Shown: positions 15,092 to 22,589 of the stretch, in pieces
Layout: the number at the start of each line of letters is the position of its first letter
How positions within the stretch are numbered: the first letter of the stretch is position 1
DNA from: an uncultured Clostridia bacterium
Lineage (GTDB): Bacteria; Bacillota; Clostridia; UBA1381
Direction of reading: 5' to 3'
Length of the DNA stretch: 64,000 nucleotides
Assembly: GCA_947624485.1 (NCBI GenBank)
Contig: CANQKM010000008.1
Span: forward strand, 1 to 64,000
Position numbers and translations under genes: made by a program
Notes under the pieces: model-generated
What the model was told of the DNA's origin: nothing
What the model saw: only the letters and a program-made list of their open reading frames with translations
The model's database searches: none

Positions 15092-15598
15092 ATGGAAGAA
15101 GAAATCAAGAACGTAACCGACGAGGTCGAGGCTGTCGAGGAAACGGCTGCCGAGACGGAGGACGAAAGCGCGGCTGAGGAAACGGGCAACGTCAGAATAT
15201 CCTTGGAGGTCGTATCGACAATCGCCGGTATCGCGACGAGCGAAATTGAGGGCGTAGCCGGTATGTACGGCACATTCGCGGGCGGAATAGCCGAAATGCT
15301 CGGCGCTAAAAAGAGTCCGTCAAAGGGCGTTAAGGTTGACATGAACGGTGAAAACGTGACGATCGACCTTTACATCGTCGTGCAGTACGGTGTGAGAATA
15401 CCGGAGCTTGCGTGGGAAATTCAGGAAAATGTAAAAAACAACGTGGAAACCATGACAGGTCTCAACGTGCTGAAGGTGAACATACATATCGAGGGCGTGA
15501 GCTTCGATAAGGAAAAGACCGAGCAGCCGAAGAACGAGGCGGAGGAAACTGCCCCTGCCGAAACGGACGATAATGACGAGGAAGAAATAACGGATTGA
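15092..15598 (+). CDS. Asp23/Gls24 family envelope stress protein
   Basis: The product (168 residues from ATG 15092) contains one Asp23 domain (about 30-140): NVRISLEVVSTIAGIATSEIEGV, then VKVDMNGENVTIDLYIVVQYGVRIPE and a WEIQENVKNNVETMTGL helix. Acidic, Glu-rich tails flank the domain on both sides. Asp23 proteins associate with the membrane and are linked to envelope stress. This gene commonly precedes nusB or follows spoIIIA in Clostridia. GGAGGT lies 6 bp before ATG 15092; the upstream in-frame ATG at 15023 has no such site. Confidence 0.88.
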   Translation: MEEEIKNVTDEVEAVEETAAETEDESAAEETGNVRISLEVVSTIAGIATSEIEGVAGMYGTFAGGIAEMLGAKKSPSKGVKVDMNGENVTIDLYIVVQYGVRIPELAWEIQENVKNNVETMTGLNVLKVNIHIEGVSFDKEKTEQPKNEAEETAPAETDDNDEEEITD

Positions 15599-15610
15599 TA
15601 AAAATTCGTG

Positions 15611-15635
15611 CCGTTCCGCTCCAAAGGCGGAACGG
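15611..15635 (+). terminator. Hairpin after the Asp23 gene, probable terminator
   Basis: A perfect 9-bp stem (15611-15619 with 15627-15635), 7-nt loop and only a weak T-rich tail. Confidence 0.6.
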
Positions 15636-15804
15636 TCTTGTATTATAGCCGCATAATGCACAAAAATGACATATATCTCTCCGAAATCCGGGTAAACTCT
15701 GTCAGGCGGCGGCAAAACAACGCGTCCGGGACGCGCGCGGCGGAGCGGAGCTGACAGAATACGCCGAAACCGCGCAAATATGCGACAGACTTTGTCGGGA
15801 CGTA
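15636..15804 (+). other. Gene-free structured region (possible RNA)
   Basis: No plausible ORF is visible. CTGTCAG (15699-15705) pairs with CTGACAG (15751-15757) around a GC-rich interior that contains a second perfect hairpin (15721-15726 with 15730-15735). A further hairpin is at 15783-15797. The nested stems suggest a folded RNA or a remnant repeat. I do not recognise a class, and I see no dedicated promoter before it. Confidence 0.35.
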
Positions 15805-15833
15805 TTGCAATTATCCTTTATGTGAGATATAAT
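15805..15833 (+). promoter_or_regulatory. Promoter for a short terminated transcript upstream of nadA
   Basis: TTGCAA (15805-15810) and TATAAT (15828-15833) are 17 bp apart. The transcript would meet the terminator at 15868-15897 after only about 55 nt. Confidence 0.6.
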
Positions 15834-15867
15834 ACAGATACTCTGAGACAGGTTTATTTTGGGATAA

Positions 15868-15897
15868 AACGAGAACCCTATGCGGGTTTTCGTTTTT
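15868..15897 (+). terminator. Terminator upstream of the nadA promoter
   Basis: AACGAGAACCC pairs with GGGTTTTCGTT (one G.T pair) around a short loop and is followed by a T6 run. It ends the short transcript from 15840 or any read-through. Confidence 0.8.
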
Positions 15898-15908
15898 TGT
15901 GTGCAAGG

Positions 15909-15942
15909 GTGTCTTGACAGGTGACTTTACATGTGGTATACT
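15909..15942 (+). promoter_or_regulatory. nadA promoter with candidate NiaR operator
   Basis: TTGACA (15914-15919) and TATACT (15937-15942) are 17 bp apart with an extended TGG before the -10. The -35 is embedded in the dyad TGTC-TT-GACA (15910-15919), followed by GGTG. This resembles the NiaR (YrxA) site, which contains TGTCTTGACA-type half-sites. The operon itself encodes NiaR. The promoter is solid; the operator is inferred. Confidence 0.65.
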
Positions 15943-15977
15943 GTTCAAAATATCACTTGAAAGGTAATGACGTCACA

Positions 15978-16886
15978 ATGGAAGAACTCACAAAGGAAAT
16001 AGAAAAACTCAAAAAGGAGAAAAACGTCGTAATACTCGCGCACTATTACGTGAACGACGAGGTGCAGGAAATAGCCGACTACATAGGCGACTCGTACTAC
16101 CTCGCGAAAGCCGCGCGCGAAACCGACGCGGACGTTATAGTTTTTGCGGGCGTGTCGTTCATGGGAGAGAGCGCGAAGATATTAAACCCCGACAAGACCG
16201 TCCTCATGCCCGATATGTCGGCGGACTGCCCTATGGCGCACATGGCTGATGCGGAAACGATAGAGGAAATGCGCGAAAAGTACGATGATTTGGCTGTCGT
16301 TTGCTATATAAACTCGACAGCCGACTTGAAATGTTTGAGCGACGTGTGCGTAACGTCGTCGAACGCCGTTAAGATAGTGAAGGCGCTCCCGAACAAAAAC
16401 ATTTTCTTCATACCCGACGAGAACCTCGGACGGTATGTCGCGGAGCAGGTTCCCGAAAAGAACGTCATATTAAACAAAGGCTTCTGCCACGTTCACGCGT
16501 CAATGACGGCGGAGAACGTGAAGGCGATAAAGGAAAAGTACCCCGATGCGCTCGTCGCGGCTCATCCCGAATGTCGGGAGGAGGTGCTGTCGCTCGCGGA
16601 CTACATCGGCAGCACGTCGGGCATTATAGATTACGCGGCGAAAACGGACAATAACGAATTTATAATCTGCACCGAGAGCGGCGTGGGATATATGCTCAAA
16701 AAACCTAACGACGGCAAGAAATTTTACTTTGCCGGCACAAAGCATTTCTGCCCGAACATGAAGCTCAACACAGCCGAAAAAATACTGCATGTGTTAAAGA
16801 CGGGCGAAAACGAGGTACACGTAAGCGACGAGGTGAGGGAAGGAGCGTTAAAGCCGCTCAACAGGATGCTGGAGCTTGCGAAATAA
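15978..16886 (+). CDS. nadA: Quinolinate synthase
   Basis: The 302-residue cytoplasmic [4Fe-4S] enzyme condenses iminoaspartate with dihydroxyacetone phosphate to quinolinate, the second step of NAD synthesis. The three cluster cysteines typical of the family are C84 (ADCPMAH), C170 (GFCHVHA) and C258 (KHFCPNM). AHYYVNDEVQ, STADLK and AAHPEC motifs are intact. I chose ATG 15978 (GAAAGGT 12 bp upstream); the frame is open further up without a better start. It is the first gene of nadA-nadB-nadC-niaR. Confidence 0.95.
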   Translation: MEELTKEIEKLKKEKNVVILAHYYVNDEVQEIADYIGDSYYLAKAARETDADVIVFAGVSFMGESAKILNPDKTVLMPDMSADCPMAHMADAETIEEMREKYDDLAVVCYINSTADLKCLSDVCVTSSNAVKIVKALPNKNIFFIPDENLGRYVAEQVPEKNVILNKGFCHVHASMTAENVKAIKEKYPDALVAAHPECREEVLSLADYIGSTSGIIDYAAKTDNNEFIICTESGVGYMLKKPNDGKKFYFAGTKHFCPNMKLNTAEKILHVLKTGENEVHVSDEVREGALKPLNRMLELAK

Positions 16887-16896
16887 GGAGACAGAC

Positions 16897-18168
16897 ATGA
16901 AAGCGGACATAGTGATAGCGGGCAGCGGTGTGAGCGGACTTTACGCCGCGCTGAACCTGCCGCGCAATAAAAAAATAATAATGGTGACGAAGGACGAGCT
17001 TGAGAAAAGCGACTCGTACCTCGCGCAGGGCGGCATATGCGTGCTGAAGAGCGAGGACGATTACGACAGCTATTTCGAGGACACAATGCGCGCCGGACAT
17101 TACGAGAACAACAAGCGCTCGGTCGATATAATGATACGCTCGTCGAGGGACGTAATAGCCGATTTGGAGCGTTACGGCGTGCGTTTTACGAAGGAGAACG
17201 GCGGGTTCGTGTACACGAAGGAGGGCGCGCACTCCACGCCGCGCATACTGTTCCACGAGGACATAACCGGCAGGGAGATAACGTCGCACCTGTTGGCGGC
17301 GGTGCAGAAGCTCGATAACGTGACGATAATAGAGCGCTTCACCATCGCGGATATAATCGAAACGGACGGAGAATGCCGCGGCGTGGTAGGCTTTAACCGT
17401 GACGGCGAAATGGAAAGTATAGCGGCTGACTACACAATTCTTGCCACAGGCGGTATAGGCGGACTGTTCAAAAACTCCACAAATTACCGCCACCTTACGG
17501 GCGACGCGCTTGCGATCGCGTTAAAGCATGGTGTAAAGCTCAAAAATCCTGACTATATCCAAATCCACCCGACGACGCTTTACAGCGAGAAAAACGGCAG
17601 ACGTTTCCTTATTTCGGAATCTGTAAGGGGAGAGGGCGCGCTGCTTCTCGATAATAACGGCAATCGCTTTACGGACGAGCTTGCGCCGCGCGACGTTGTG
17701 ACCGCCGAGATTTACAAGCAAATGGAAAAGGACGGTAAGCCCTACGTGTGGCTGTCGTTAAAGCCGATACCCGAGGAAACGATAAAAAAGCACTTTCCGA
17801 ACATTTACCGCCACTGCCTCAAAGAGGGGTTCGACGTCACGAAGGAGCCTATCCCCGTCGTGCCGTCGCAGCACTATTTCATGGGCGGAATAGACGTTGA
17901 CGCGTACAGCAAAACGTCAATGGAAAGGCTGTATGCGGTCGGCGAAACGGCGTGCAACGGCGTTCACGGAAAAAACCGTCTCGCAAGCAATTCGCTTCTC
18001 GAAAGCCTTGTGTTCGCGCGCCGCGCGGCGGAAAGGATAACCGAGACGTATTCCGTGACGGAGAAAAACGATTACATTCCGAACGCGGACGGCTATAAAA
18101 ATTACAGGGCGGCGTACAAAAAAGCCGTGCTTGACGAGATAGAAAAGGAGAGGAAAAAGCATGAATAA
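16897..18168 (+). CDS. nadB: L-aspartate oxidase (short form)
   Basis: The 423-residue flavoprotein oxidises L-aspartate to iminoaspartate for NadA. The FAD site is IAGSGVSGLYAA (7-18). The substrate region SYLAQGGI, the HPTTLY and RGEGALL blocks and the late GETACNGVHGKNRLASNSLLE motif are present. It is shorter than E. coli NadB (about 540) and lacks most of the C-terminal helical domain, which is common in Clostridia, where fumarate can be the acceptor. The ATG at 16897 has AAGGAGA upstream. It overlaps nadC by 8 nt. Confidence 0.94.
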   Translation: MKADIVIAGSGVSGLYAALNLPRNKKIIMVTKDELEKSDSYLAQGGICVLKSEDDYDSYFEDTMRAGHYENNKRSVDIMIRSSRDVIADLERYGVRFTKENGGFVYTKEGAHSTPRILFHEDITGREITSHLLAAVQKLDNVTIIERFTIADIIETDGECRGVVGFNRDGEMESIAADYTILATGGIGGLFKNSTNYRHLTGDALAIALKHGVKLKNPDYIQIHPTTLYSEKNGRRFLISESVRGEGALLLDNNGNRFTDELAPRDVVTAEIYKQMEKDGKPYVWLSLKPIPEETIKKHFPNIYRHCLKEGFDVTKEPIPVVPSQHYFMGGIDVDAYSKTSMERLYAVGETACNGVHGKNRLASNSLLESLVFARRAAERITETYSVTEKNDYIPNADGYKNYRAAYKKAVLDEIEKERKKHE

Positions 18169-19012
18169 CATAACTATGACGCTTAACGCGGACGAGCTTA
18201 TCTTAAACGCGCTCCGCGAGGATATAACGAGCGAGGATATAACGACAAACTCGGTAATGCGCGCGCCGAAAACGGGCGAGGTCGAGCTTATATGCAAGCA
18301 GGACGGCATAATAGCCGGACTTGACGTGTTTAAGCGCGTGTTTACTTTGCTCGACGGCGCGACCGAAACGGTTTTCCACGTAAAGGACGGCGACGCGGTC
18401 AAAAACGGCGACAAGCTCGGCATCGTACGCGGCGACATACGCGTGCTTTTGTCGGGTGAGAGAACGGCTCTCAACTTCCTGCAGCGTATGAGCGGTATCG
18501 CGACGTACACCCGTTCCGTAGCAAAGCTGCTCGAGGGCAGTAAAACCAAGCTGCTCGACACAAGAAAAACCACGCCGAATATGCGCGTGTTCGAGAAGTA
18601 CGCCGTAAGAGTGGGCGGCGGTTATAATCACCGTTACAATCTGAGCGACGGTATTCTGTTAAAGGACAACCACATCGGCGCTGCCGGAAGCGTTAAGGAA
18701 GCCGTCAGAATGGCGAAGGAGTACGCGCCGTTCGTGAGGAAGATAGAGGTTGAGGTTGAAAACCTCGACATGCTGCGCGAGGCTCTCGAAGCCAGCGCGG
18801 ACATTATCATGCTCGACAATATGAGCGCGGAGGACATGAAGGAAGCCGTTCGTCTTACGAAGGGCAGAGCCGAGACGGAGTGCAGCGGCAACGTCACGAA
18901 GGAGAATATCGCGCGCCTTAAGGACATTGGCGTTGATTACATTTCGTCGGGCGCGCTGACACACTCCGCGCCGATACTCGACTTGTCGCTTAAAAATCTT
19001 CACGCGGTATGA
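18161..19012 (+). CDS. nadC: Nicotinate-nucleotide pyrophosphorylase (carboxylating)
   Basis: The 283-residue quinolinate phosphoribosyltransferase makes nicotinate mononucleotide from quinolinate and PRPP. Characteristic are ALNFLQRMSGIAT, DTRKTTPNMR, GGGYNHRYNLSDGILLKDNH, EVEVENL and the late YISSGALTHSAPILDLSL. It is translationally coupled to nadB and completes the three-step route from aspartate. Confidence 0.96.
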   Translation: MNNITMTLNADELILNALREDITSEDITTNSVMRAPKTGEVELICKQDGIIAGLDVFKRVFTLLDGATETVFHVKDGDAVKNGDKLGIVRGDIRVLLSGERTALNFLQRMSGIATYTRSVAKLLEGSKTKLLDTRKTTPNMRVFEKYAVRVGGGYNHRYNLSDGILLKDNHIGAAGSVKEAVRMAKEYAPFVRKIEVEVENLDMLREALEASADIIMLDNMSAEDMKEAVRLTKGRAETECSGNVTKENIARLKDIGVDYISSGALTHSAPILDLSLKNLHAV

Positions 19013-19022
19013 GGTTTTGGAA

Positions 19023-19535
19023 ATGAACACAGAGGAAAGAAGAAACGAAATATTGCGGCTCATAACCGAAAGCGCCGCGCCCGTTTCGGGAAGCGCTCTC
19101 GCAAAAAAGCTCGGCGTGTCGCGACAGATCATAGTCGGCGACATCGCGCTTTTGAAAGCGTCTGGACAGGAGATAATCTCCACGAGCCGCGGCTATATAA
19201 TGAGCGATCCCAACGCGTGCATACGCGTTTTCAAGCTTTACCACACCGACGAGCAGACCGAGGACGAGCTTAACACGATCGTTGACCTGGGCGGCACTGT
19301 CGTGGATGTGTTTGTGTGGCACAGGGTTTACGGCAAGATCGAGGCGAAGCTCAATATTTCCTCACGCCTCGGCGTAAGACAGTGCGTGGAGGGACTAAGG
19401 AGCGGTAAGTCGGTCGCGCTCATGAATATAACGTCCGGCTACCATTACCACACCGTTAAGGCAAACAGCGAGGAAACGCTTGACCTTATCGGTAAGGCGC
19501 TGGAGGATAAGAACTATATCGCGCCCGAGATATGA
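19023..19535 (+). CDS. niaR: NiaR-type transcriptional repressor of NAD biosynthesis
   Basis: The product (170 residues from ATG 19023) has an N-terminal winged helix (SGSALAKKLGVSRQIIVGDIALLKA) and a C-terminal 3H domain. The three metal-type histidines lie in KLYHTDEQ, VFVWHRVYGK and SGYHYHTV. NiaR (YrxA) binds nicotinic acid and represses NAD synthesis and niacin uptake genes. Its place at the end of the nad operon implies autoregulation through the site at 15909. GAGG lies 8 bp before ATG 19023, which I prefer to TTG 19017. Confidence 0.92.
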   Translation: MNTEERRNEILRLITESAAPVSGSALAKKLGVSRQIIVGDIALLKASGQEIISTSRGYIMSDPNACIRVFKLYHTDEQTEDELNTIVDLGGTVVDVFVWHRVYGKIEAKLNISSRLGVRQCVEGLRSGKSVALMNITSGYHYHTVKANSEETLDLIGKALEDKNYIAPEI

Positions 19536-19550
19536 GGGGTGAACCTACGT

Positions 19551-19700
19551 GAGGCTCCCCTTGAGGGGAGCTGTCGCCGTAGGCGACTGAGAGGTGGTTG
19601 TAAAATCTCTCTGCCACCTCTCCGTCATCGCTTCGCGATGCCACCTCTCCTCAAGGAGAGGCTCACGATGTGCGCCGCCCGACATTAGCCTCCCCTACGT
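19551..19700. repeat. Composite palindromic intergenic repeat, copy A
   Basis: The element is a chain of perfect hairpins: GGCTCCCC-TTGA-GGGGAGC, then GTCGCC/GGCGAC. GAGAGGTGG pairs with CCACCTCTC. CATCGC-TTC-GCGATG and CTCTCCT/AGGAGAG follow. The core is nearly identical to copy C at 41750-41870. No ORF is visible. This family of dispersed palindromes is probably a non-autonomous (REP/MITE-like) element. Confidence 0.85.
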
Positions 19701-19720
19701 TAAACCCCACACAAAAAACC

Positions 19721-19744
19721 AAACTCCGCCGAAAGGCGTTTTTT
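19721..19744 (+). terminator. Short terminator upstream of nusB
   Basis: CGCC-GAAA-GGCG (19727-19738) followed by a T6 run. The stem is short but GC-rich with a stable tetraloop. Confidence 0.65.
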
Positions 19745-19751
19745 CTTTCCC

Positions 19752-19780
19752 TTGATTTTTATGTAAATATATGGTATAGT
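19752..19780 (+). promoter_or_regulatory. Promoter of the nusB operon
   Basis: TTGATT (19752-19757) and TATAGT (19775-19780) are 17 bp apart with an extended TGG before the -10. Confidence 0.72.
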
Positions 19781-19830
19781 TTTATCACAGGCAGATATGT
19801 GCGTTAAAGACGAGAAAGGAAATACACGCG

Positions 19831-20244
19831 ATGAAGAAGCAAACGAGAAGCGAGGCGCGCGACGCGGCGTTCACACAGGTGTTCCAGATGGATCAGCACG
19901 AGGATGGCATGGACGTTATCATGGACGAGCTTTTAAAGGCGCGCCCAGAGTGTGAGGACAACCTCGGCTATATACAGTCGGTCATAGACGGCGTGAAGGA
20001 ACACGGCAGTGAAATAGACGCAATTATAACGAAAAACCTCCGAAAAGGCTGGTCATTCGCGCGTATTTCAAAGGTTTCGCGCACGGTGCTGAGAATAGCG
20101 ATATTTGAAATGAAATACCTCGACGACGTGCCGCCGCGCGTGGCTGTCAACGAGGCGGTTGAGCTTGCGAAGCGTTACGGTGATGAGAACGATCCGACAT
20201 TCGTGAACGGGCTTCTGGCAAGCGTGATAAAGGCGGAAGAATGA
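19831..20244 (+). CDS. nusB: Transcription antitermination factor NusB
   Basis: The 137-residue all-helical RNA-binding protein joins NusE (S10) on boxA to support rRNA transcription. Markers are RSEARDAAFTQVFQMD at the N-terminus and the late block WSFARISKVSRTVLRIAIFEM and PPRVAVNEAVELAKRYGDENDPTFVNGLL. GAGAAAGGAAA precedes the start. It is the first gene of a run to the PAP2-like gene, overlapping the next gene by 4 nt. Confidence 0.95.
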   Translation: MKKQTRSEARDAAFTQVFQMDQHEDGMDVIMDELLKARPECEDNLGYIQSVIDGVKEHGSEIDAIITKNLRKGWSFARISKVSRTVLRIAIFEMKYLDDVPPRVAVNEAVELAKRYGDENDPTFVNGLLASVIKAEE

Positions 20245-21164
20245 GCGCGCTCGGATTTGACACAAGCAATTACACCGCGTCCGCCGCGTGGACGGACGGC
20301 GCGGGCGACAAAAGCGTGAGACAGCTTCTTTCCGTAAAATCGGGCGAGCGCGGCATACGTCAGAGCGAGGGATTGTTCCAACATGTAAAGCTGCTGCCCG
20401 AGCTTTACGGGCGGCTCGATGTAGACATGAACGACGTTAAGGCTGTCGGCGCAAGCACAAGACCGAGGAACGTCGAAGGCTCGTACATGCCGGTGTTCCT
20501 CGCAGGTCACGGCTTCGCCAAAATAGCCGCGAAATCGCTCGGAGTGCCGCTTTATGGGTTTTCACACCAGGACGGACACGTTATGGCGGGGATTTACTCC
20601 TGCGGCGCGTTTGAGCTTTTGGAAAAGCCGTTTTTGTCGGTACACCTTTCGGGCGGCACGACGGAGATACTGCTAAGCCGTTACGAGGGCATAAATTTCA
20701 TGCACAAAATAATCGGCGGCACGAAGGACATAAGCGTAGGACAGTTTATCGACCGCGTGGGCGTGAGAATGGGTATGGCGTTCCCCGCCGGACGCGAGCT
20801 TGAACAGCTTGCGCTCACGGCGGATACAGCCGCAAAGCTCCCGGTATCAGCCGACGGCACGCTCGTGAGCTTTTCGGGCGTGGAGACGAAGGCGGCGCGT
20901 ATCGCCGACGAAACGGACGGCGCAAGCCTCGCGCTCGGCGTTCTCTGCTGTGTGCGCGACACGCTGACACGTGCGATAAACAGCGCGGTAAAGGAAACGG
21001 GAGCAAAGGATATACTTACAGTCGGGGGAGTCGCGTCGAATGGCATAATACGGTGCGGCTTTACCGAAAACATAAATGGGCGCGTGTATTTCGCGAAGCC
21101 GGAATACTCAACGGATAACGCGGTAGGTATCGCGTATCTGGCGCACATGGCGAAGGAGGCTTGA
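20241..21164 (+). CDS. TsaD/Kae1-family paralogue (peptidase M22-like)
   Basis: The 307-residue ASKHA-fold protein resembles TsaD, the tRNA threonylcarbamoyladenosine enzyme, but is shorter (TsaD is about 335) and diverged. It keeps the metal motif H-x3-H (SHQDGH), LSGGTTEIL and GGVASNGIIR. The front block GFDTSNYTASAA fits a nucleotide-binding ASKHA domain. A true TsaD normally lies elsewhere, near tsaB and tsaE. Clostridia commonly carry this second copy between nusB and xseA. Its activity is unknown. The ATGA overlap with nusB shows translational coupling. Confidence 0.82.
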   Translation: MSALGFDTSNYTASAAWTDGAGDKSVRQLLSVKSGERGIRQSEGLFQHVKLLPELYGRLDVDMNDVKAVGASTRPRNVEGSYMPVFLAGHGFAKIAAKSLGVPLYGFSHQDGHVMAGIYSCGAFELLEKPFLSVHLSGGTTEILLSRYEGINFMHKIIGGTKDISVGQFIDRVGVRMGMAFPAGRELEQLALTADTAAKLPVSADGTLVSFSGVETKAARIADETDGASLALGVLCCVRDTLTRAINSAVKETGAKDILTVGGVASNGIIRCGFTENINGRVYFAKPEYSTDNAVGIAYLAHMAKEA

Positions 21165-21166
21165 AT

Positions 21167-22345
21167 TTGGAACCGAGAGTTGCGACGGTATCGCAGATAA
21201 ACAGCTACGTCAAAAAAATACTCGACCACAACATAATACTGAACAACGTCTGGGTAAAGGGCGAGCTTTCAAACTTCAAGCGCCACTATTCGGGACACCT
21301 CTACATCACCCTGAAGGACGAGGGCGGCGTTTTGAAAGCCGTAATGTTCCGAGGCGCGGCGGCGACGCTCGCGTTTGAGCCTGCGGACGGCATGAAGGTA
21401 CTCGCGCGCGGACGCGTCAGCGTGTACGAGGCAGGCGGCGCGTACCAGCTTTATATAGAGGAAATGATCCCCGACGGCGTGGGAGAACTGTACATCGCCT
21501 ACGAGCAGCTTAAAAAGCAGCTTGCGGAGGAGGGACTGTTCGACGAGCGTCACAAAAAGCCGATACCGAAATTTCCGAAGGCGGTCGGCGTTGTCACCGC
21601 CCCAACAGGTGCGGCGGTAAGGGATATTATAAACGTGATAACGCGCCGTTACCCGATGGCTGAAATCATACTCTACCCGGCGAAGGTTCAGGGTACGGGC
21701 GCGGCGGAAAGCGTCGTAAAAGCGATTGAATACTTTAACGCCACTCGCGAGGTCGACACCTTGATTGTCGGGCGCGGCGGCGGAAGCATAGAGGATTTGT
21801 GGGCGTTTAACGAGGAAATTACGGCGCGAGCGATTTACGCGTCGGAGATACCCGTAATAAGCGCGGTCGGTCACGAAACGGACTTCACGATAGCGGACTT
21901 TGTCGCCGACCTGCGCGCTCCCACGCCGAGCGCGGCTGCGGAAATAGCCGTACCGTCGACGCCGGAGCTTGCGGCGCGAATAACGGCTGACAAAAGCCGT
22001 ATACAGCAGAGCATCGTAAGCCGTATCGAGGGCGGCAGACTGCTGCTCAAACGCTTTAAGATGCGCACGCCGAAGGACAGGATAGACGAGTACAGCCTGC
22101 GCGTGGACGCTATGACGCGCTCGATGGAAAACAGCTTGAAAATGAAAACAATGTCACTGCGCCGTAGGTTCGCCGCGCAGGCCGCGAAGCTTGACGCGCT
22201 CTCACCGCTGCAGACGCTGTCGCGAGGCTACGCGATACCGACGCGCGAGGACGGCACGGTTATACGGAGCGTCGGCGAGGTAAAGAGCGGCGACGAATTC
22301 ACATTGAGGTTAAAGGACGGCAGCAGGGACTGCGTTGTGAAATAA
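21167..22345 (+). CDS. xseA: Exodeoxyribonuclease VII large subunit
   Basis: The 392-residue catalytic subunit of ExoVII degrades single-stranded DNA to oligonucleotides. The order is an N-terminal OB fold (VSQINSYVKKIL to GELYIAYEQLK), the catalytic core with GVVTAPTGAAVRDI, GRGGGSIEDLWAFNE and SAVGHETDFTIADFVAD, and then a long helical region for XseB. I chose TTG 21167, 7 bp after AAGGAGG; the TTG at 21161 would be too close to that site. Confidence 0.94.
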   Translation: MEPRVATVSQINSYVKKILDHNIILNNVWVKGELSNFKRHYSGHLYITLKDEGGVLKAVMFRGAAATLAFEPADGMKVLARGRVSVYEAGGAYQLYIEEMIPDGVGELYIAYEQLKKQLAEEGLFDERHKKPIPKFPKAVGVVTAPTGAAVRDIINVITRRYPMAEIILYPAKVQGTGAAESVVKAIEYFNATREVDTLIVGRGGGSIEDLWAFNEEITARAIYASEIPVISAVGHETDFTIADFVADLRAPTPSAAAEIAVPSTPELAARITADKSRIQQSIVSRIEGGRLLLKRFKMRTPKDRIDEYSLRVDAMTRSMENSLKMKTMSLRRRFAAQAAKLDALSPLQTLSRGYAIPTREDGTVIRSVGEVKSGDEFTLRLKDGSRDCVVK

Positions 22346-22355
22346 GGAGAAAATT

Positions 22356-22589
22356 ATGGCTGAGAAAAAAACATTTGAGGATTCCGTTGCGGAGCTTGAA
22401 AAAATCGTCGCACAGCTTGAGGGCGGCGACGTAACGCTCGACGAGTCGCTGACACTGTTCGAGCGCGGAATTAAACTTAGCAAAAGCTGTCAGAAAATGC
22501 TCGACGAGGCGGAAAAGAAGGTCTCGATACTTATGACAAACGACGACGGCGAAATCGTGAAGGAAGAATTTGGAGATTTGGGCGAATGA
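22356..22589 (+). CDS. xseB: Exodeoxyribonuclease VII small subunit
   Basis: The 77-residue helical protein has the family signature FEDSVAELEKIVAQLEGGDVT and LDESLTLFERGIKL. It decorates the XseA stalk. It lies 10 bp after xseA, and its stop overlaps the ispA start (ATGA). Confidence 0.95.
   Translation: MAEKKTFEDSVAELEKIVAQLEGGDVTLDESLTLFERGIKLSKSCQKMLDEAEKKVSILMTNDDGEIVKEEFGDLGE

Noticed and set aside
15840-15897. preQ1 or NAD riboswitch upstream of nadA
   Set aside because: The short transcript lacks the conserved preQ1 core and I could not fit an NAD aptamer consensus; kept only as an unassigned RNA.
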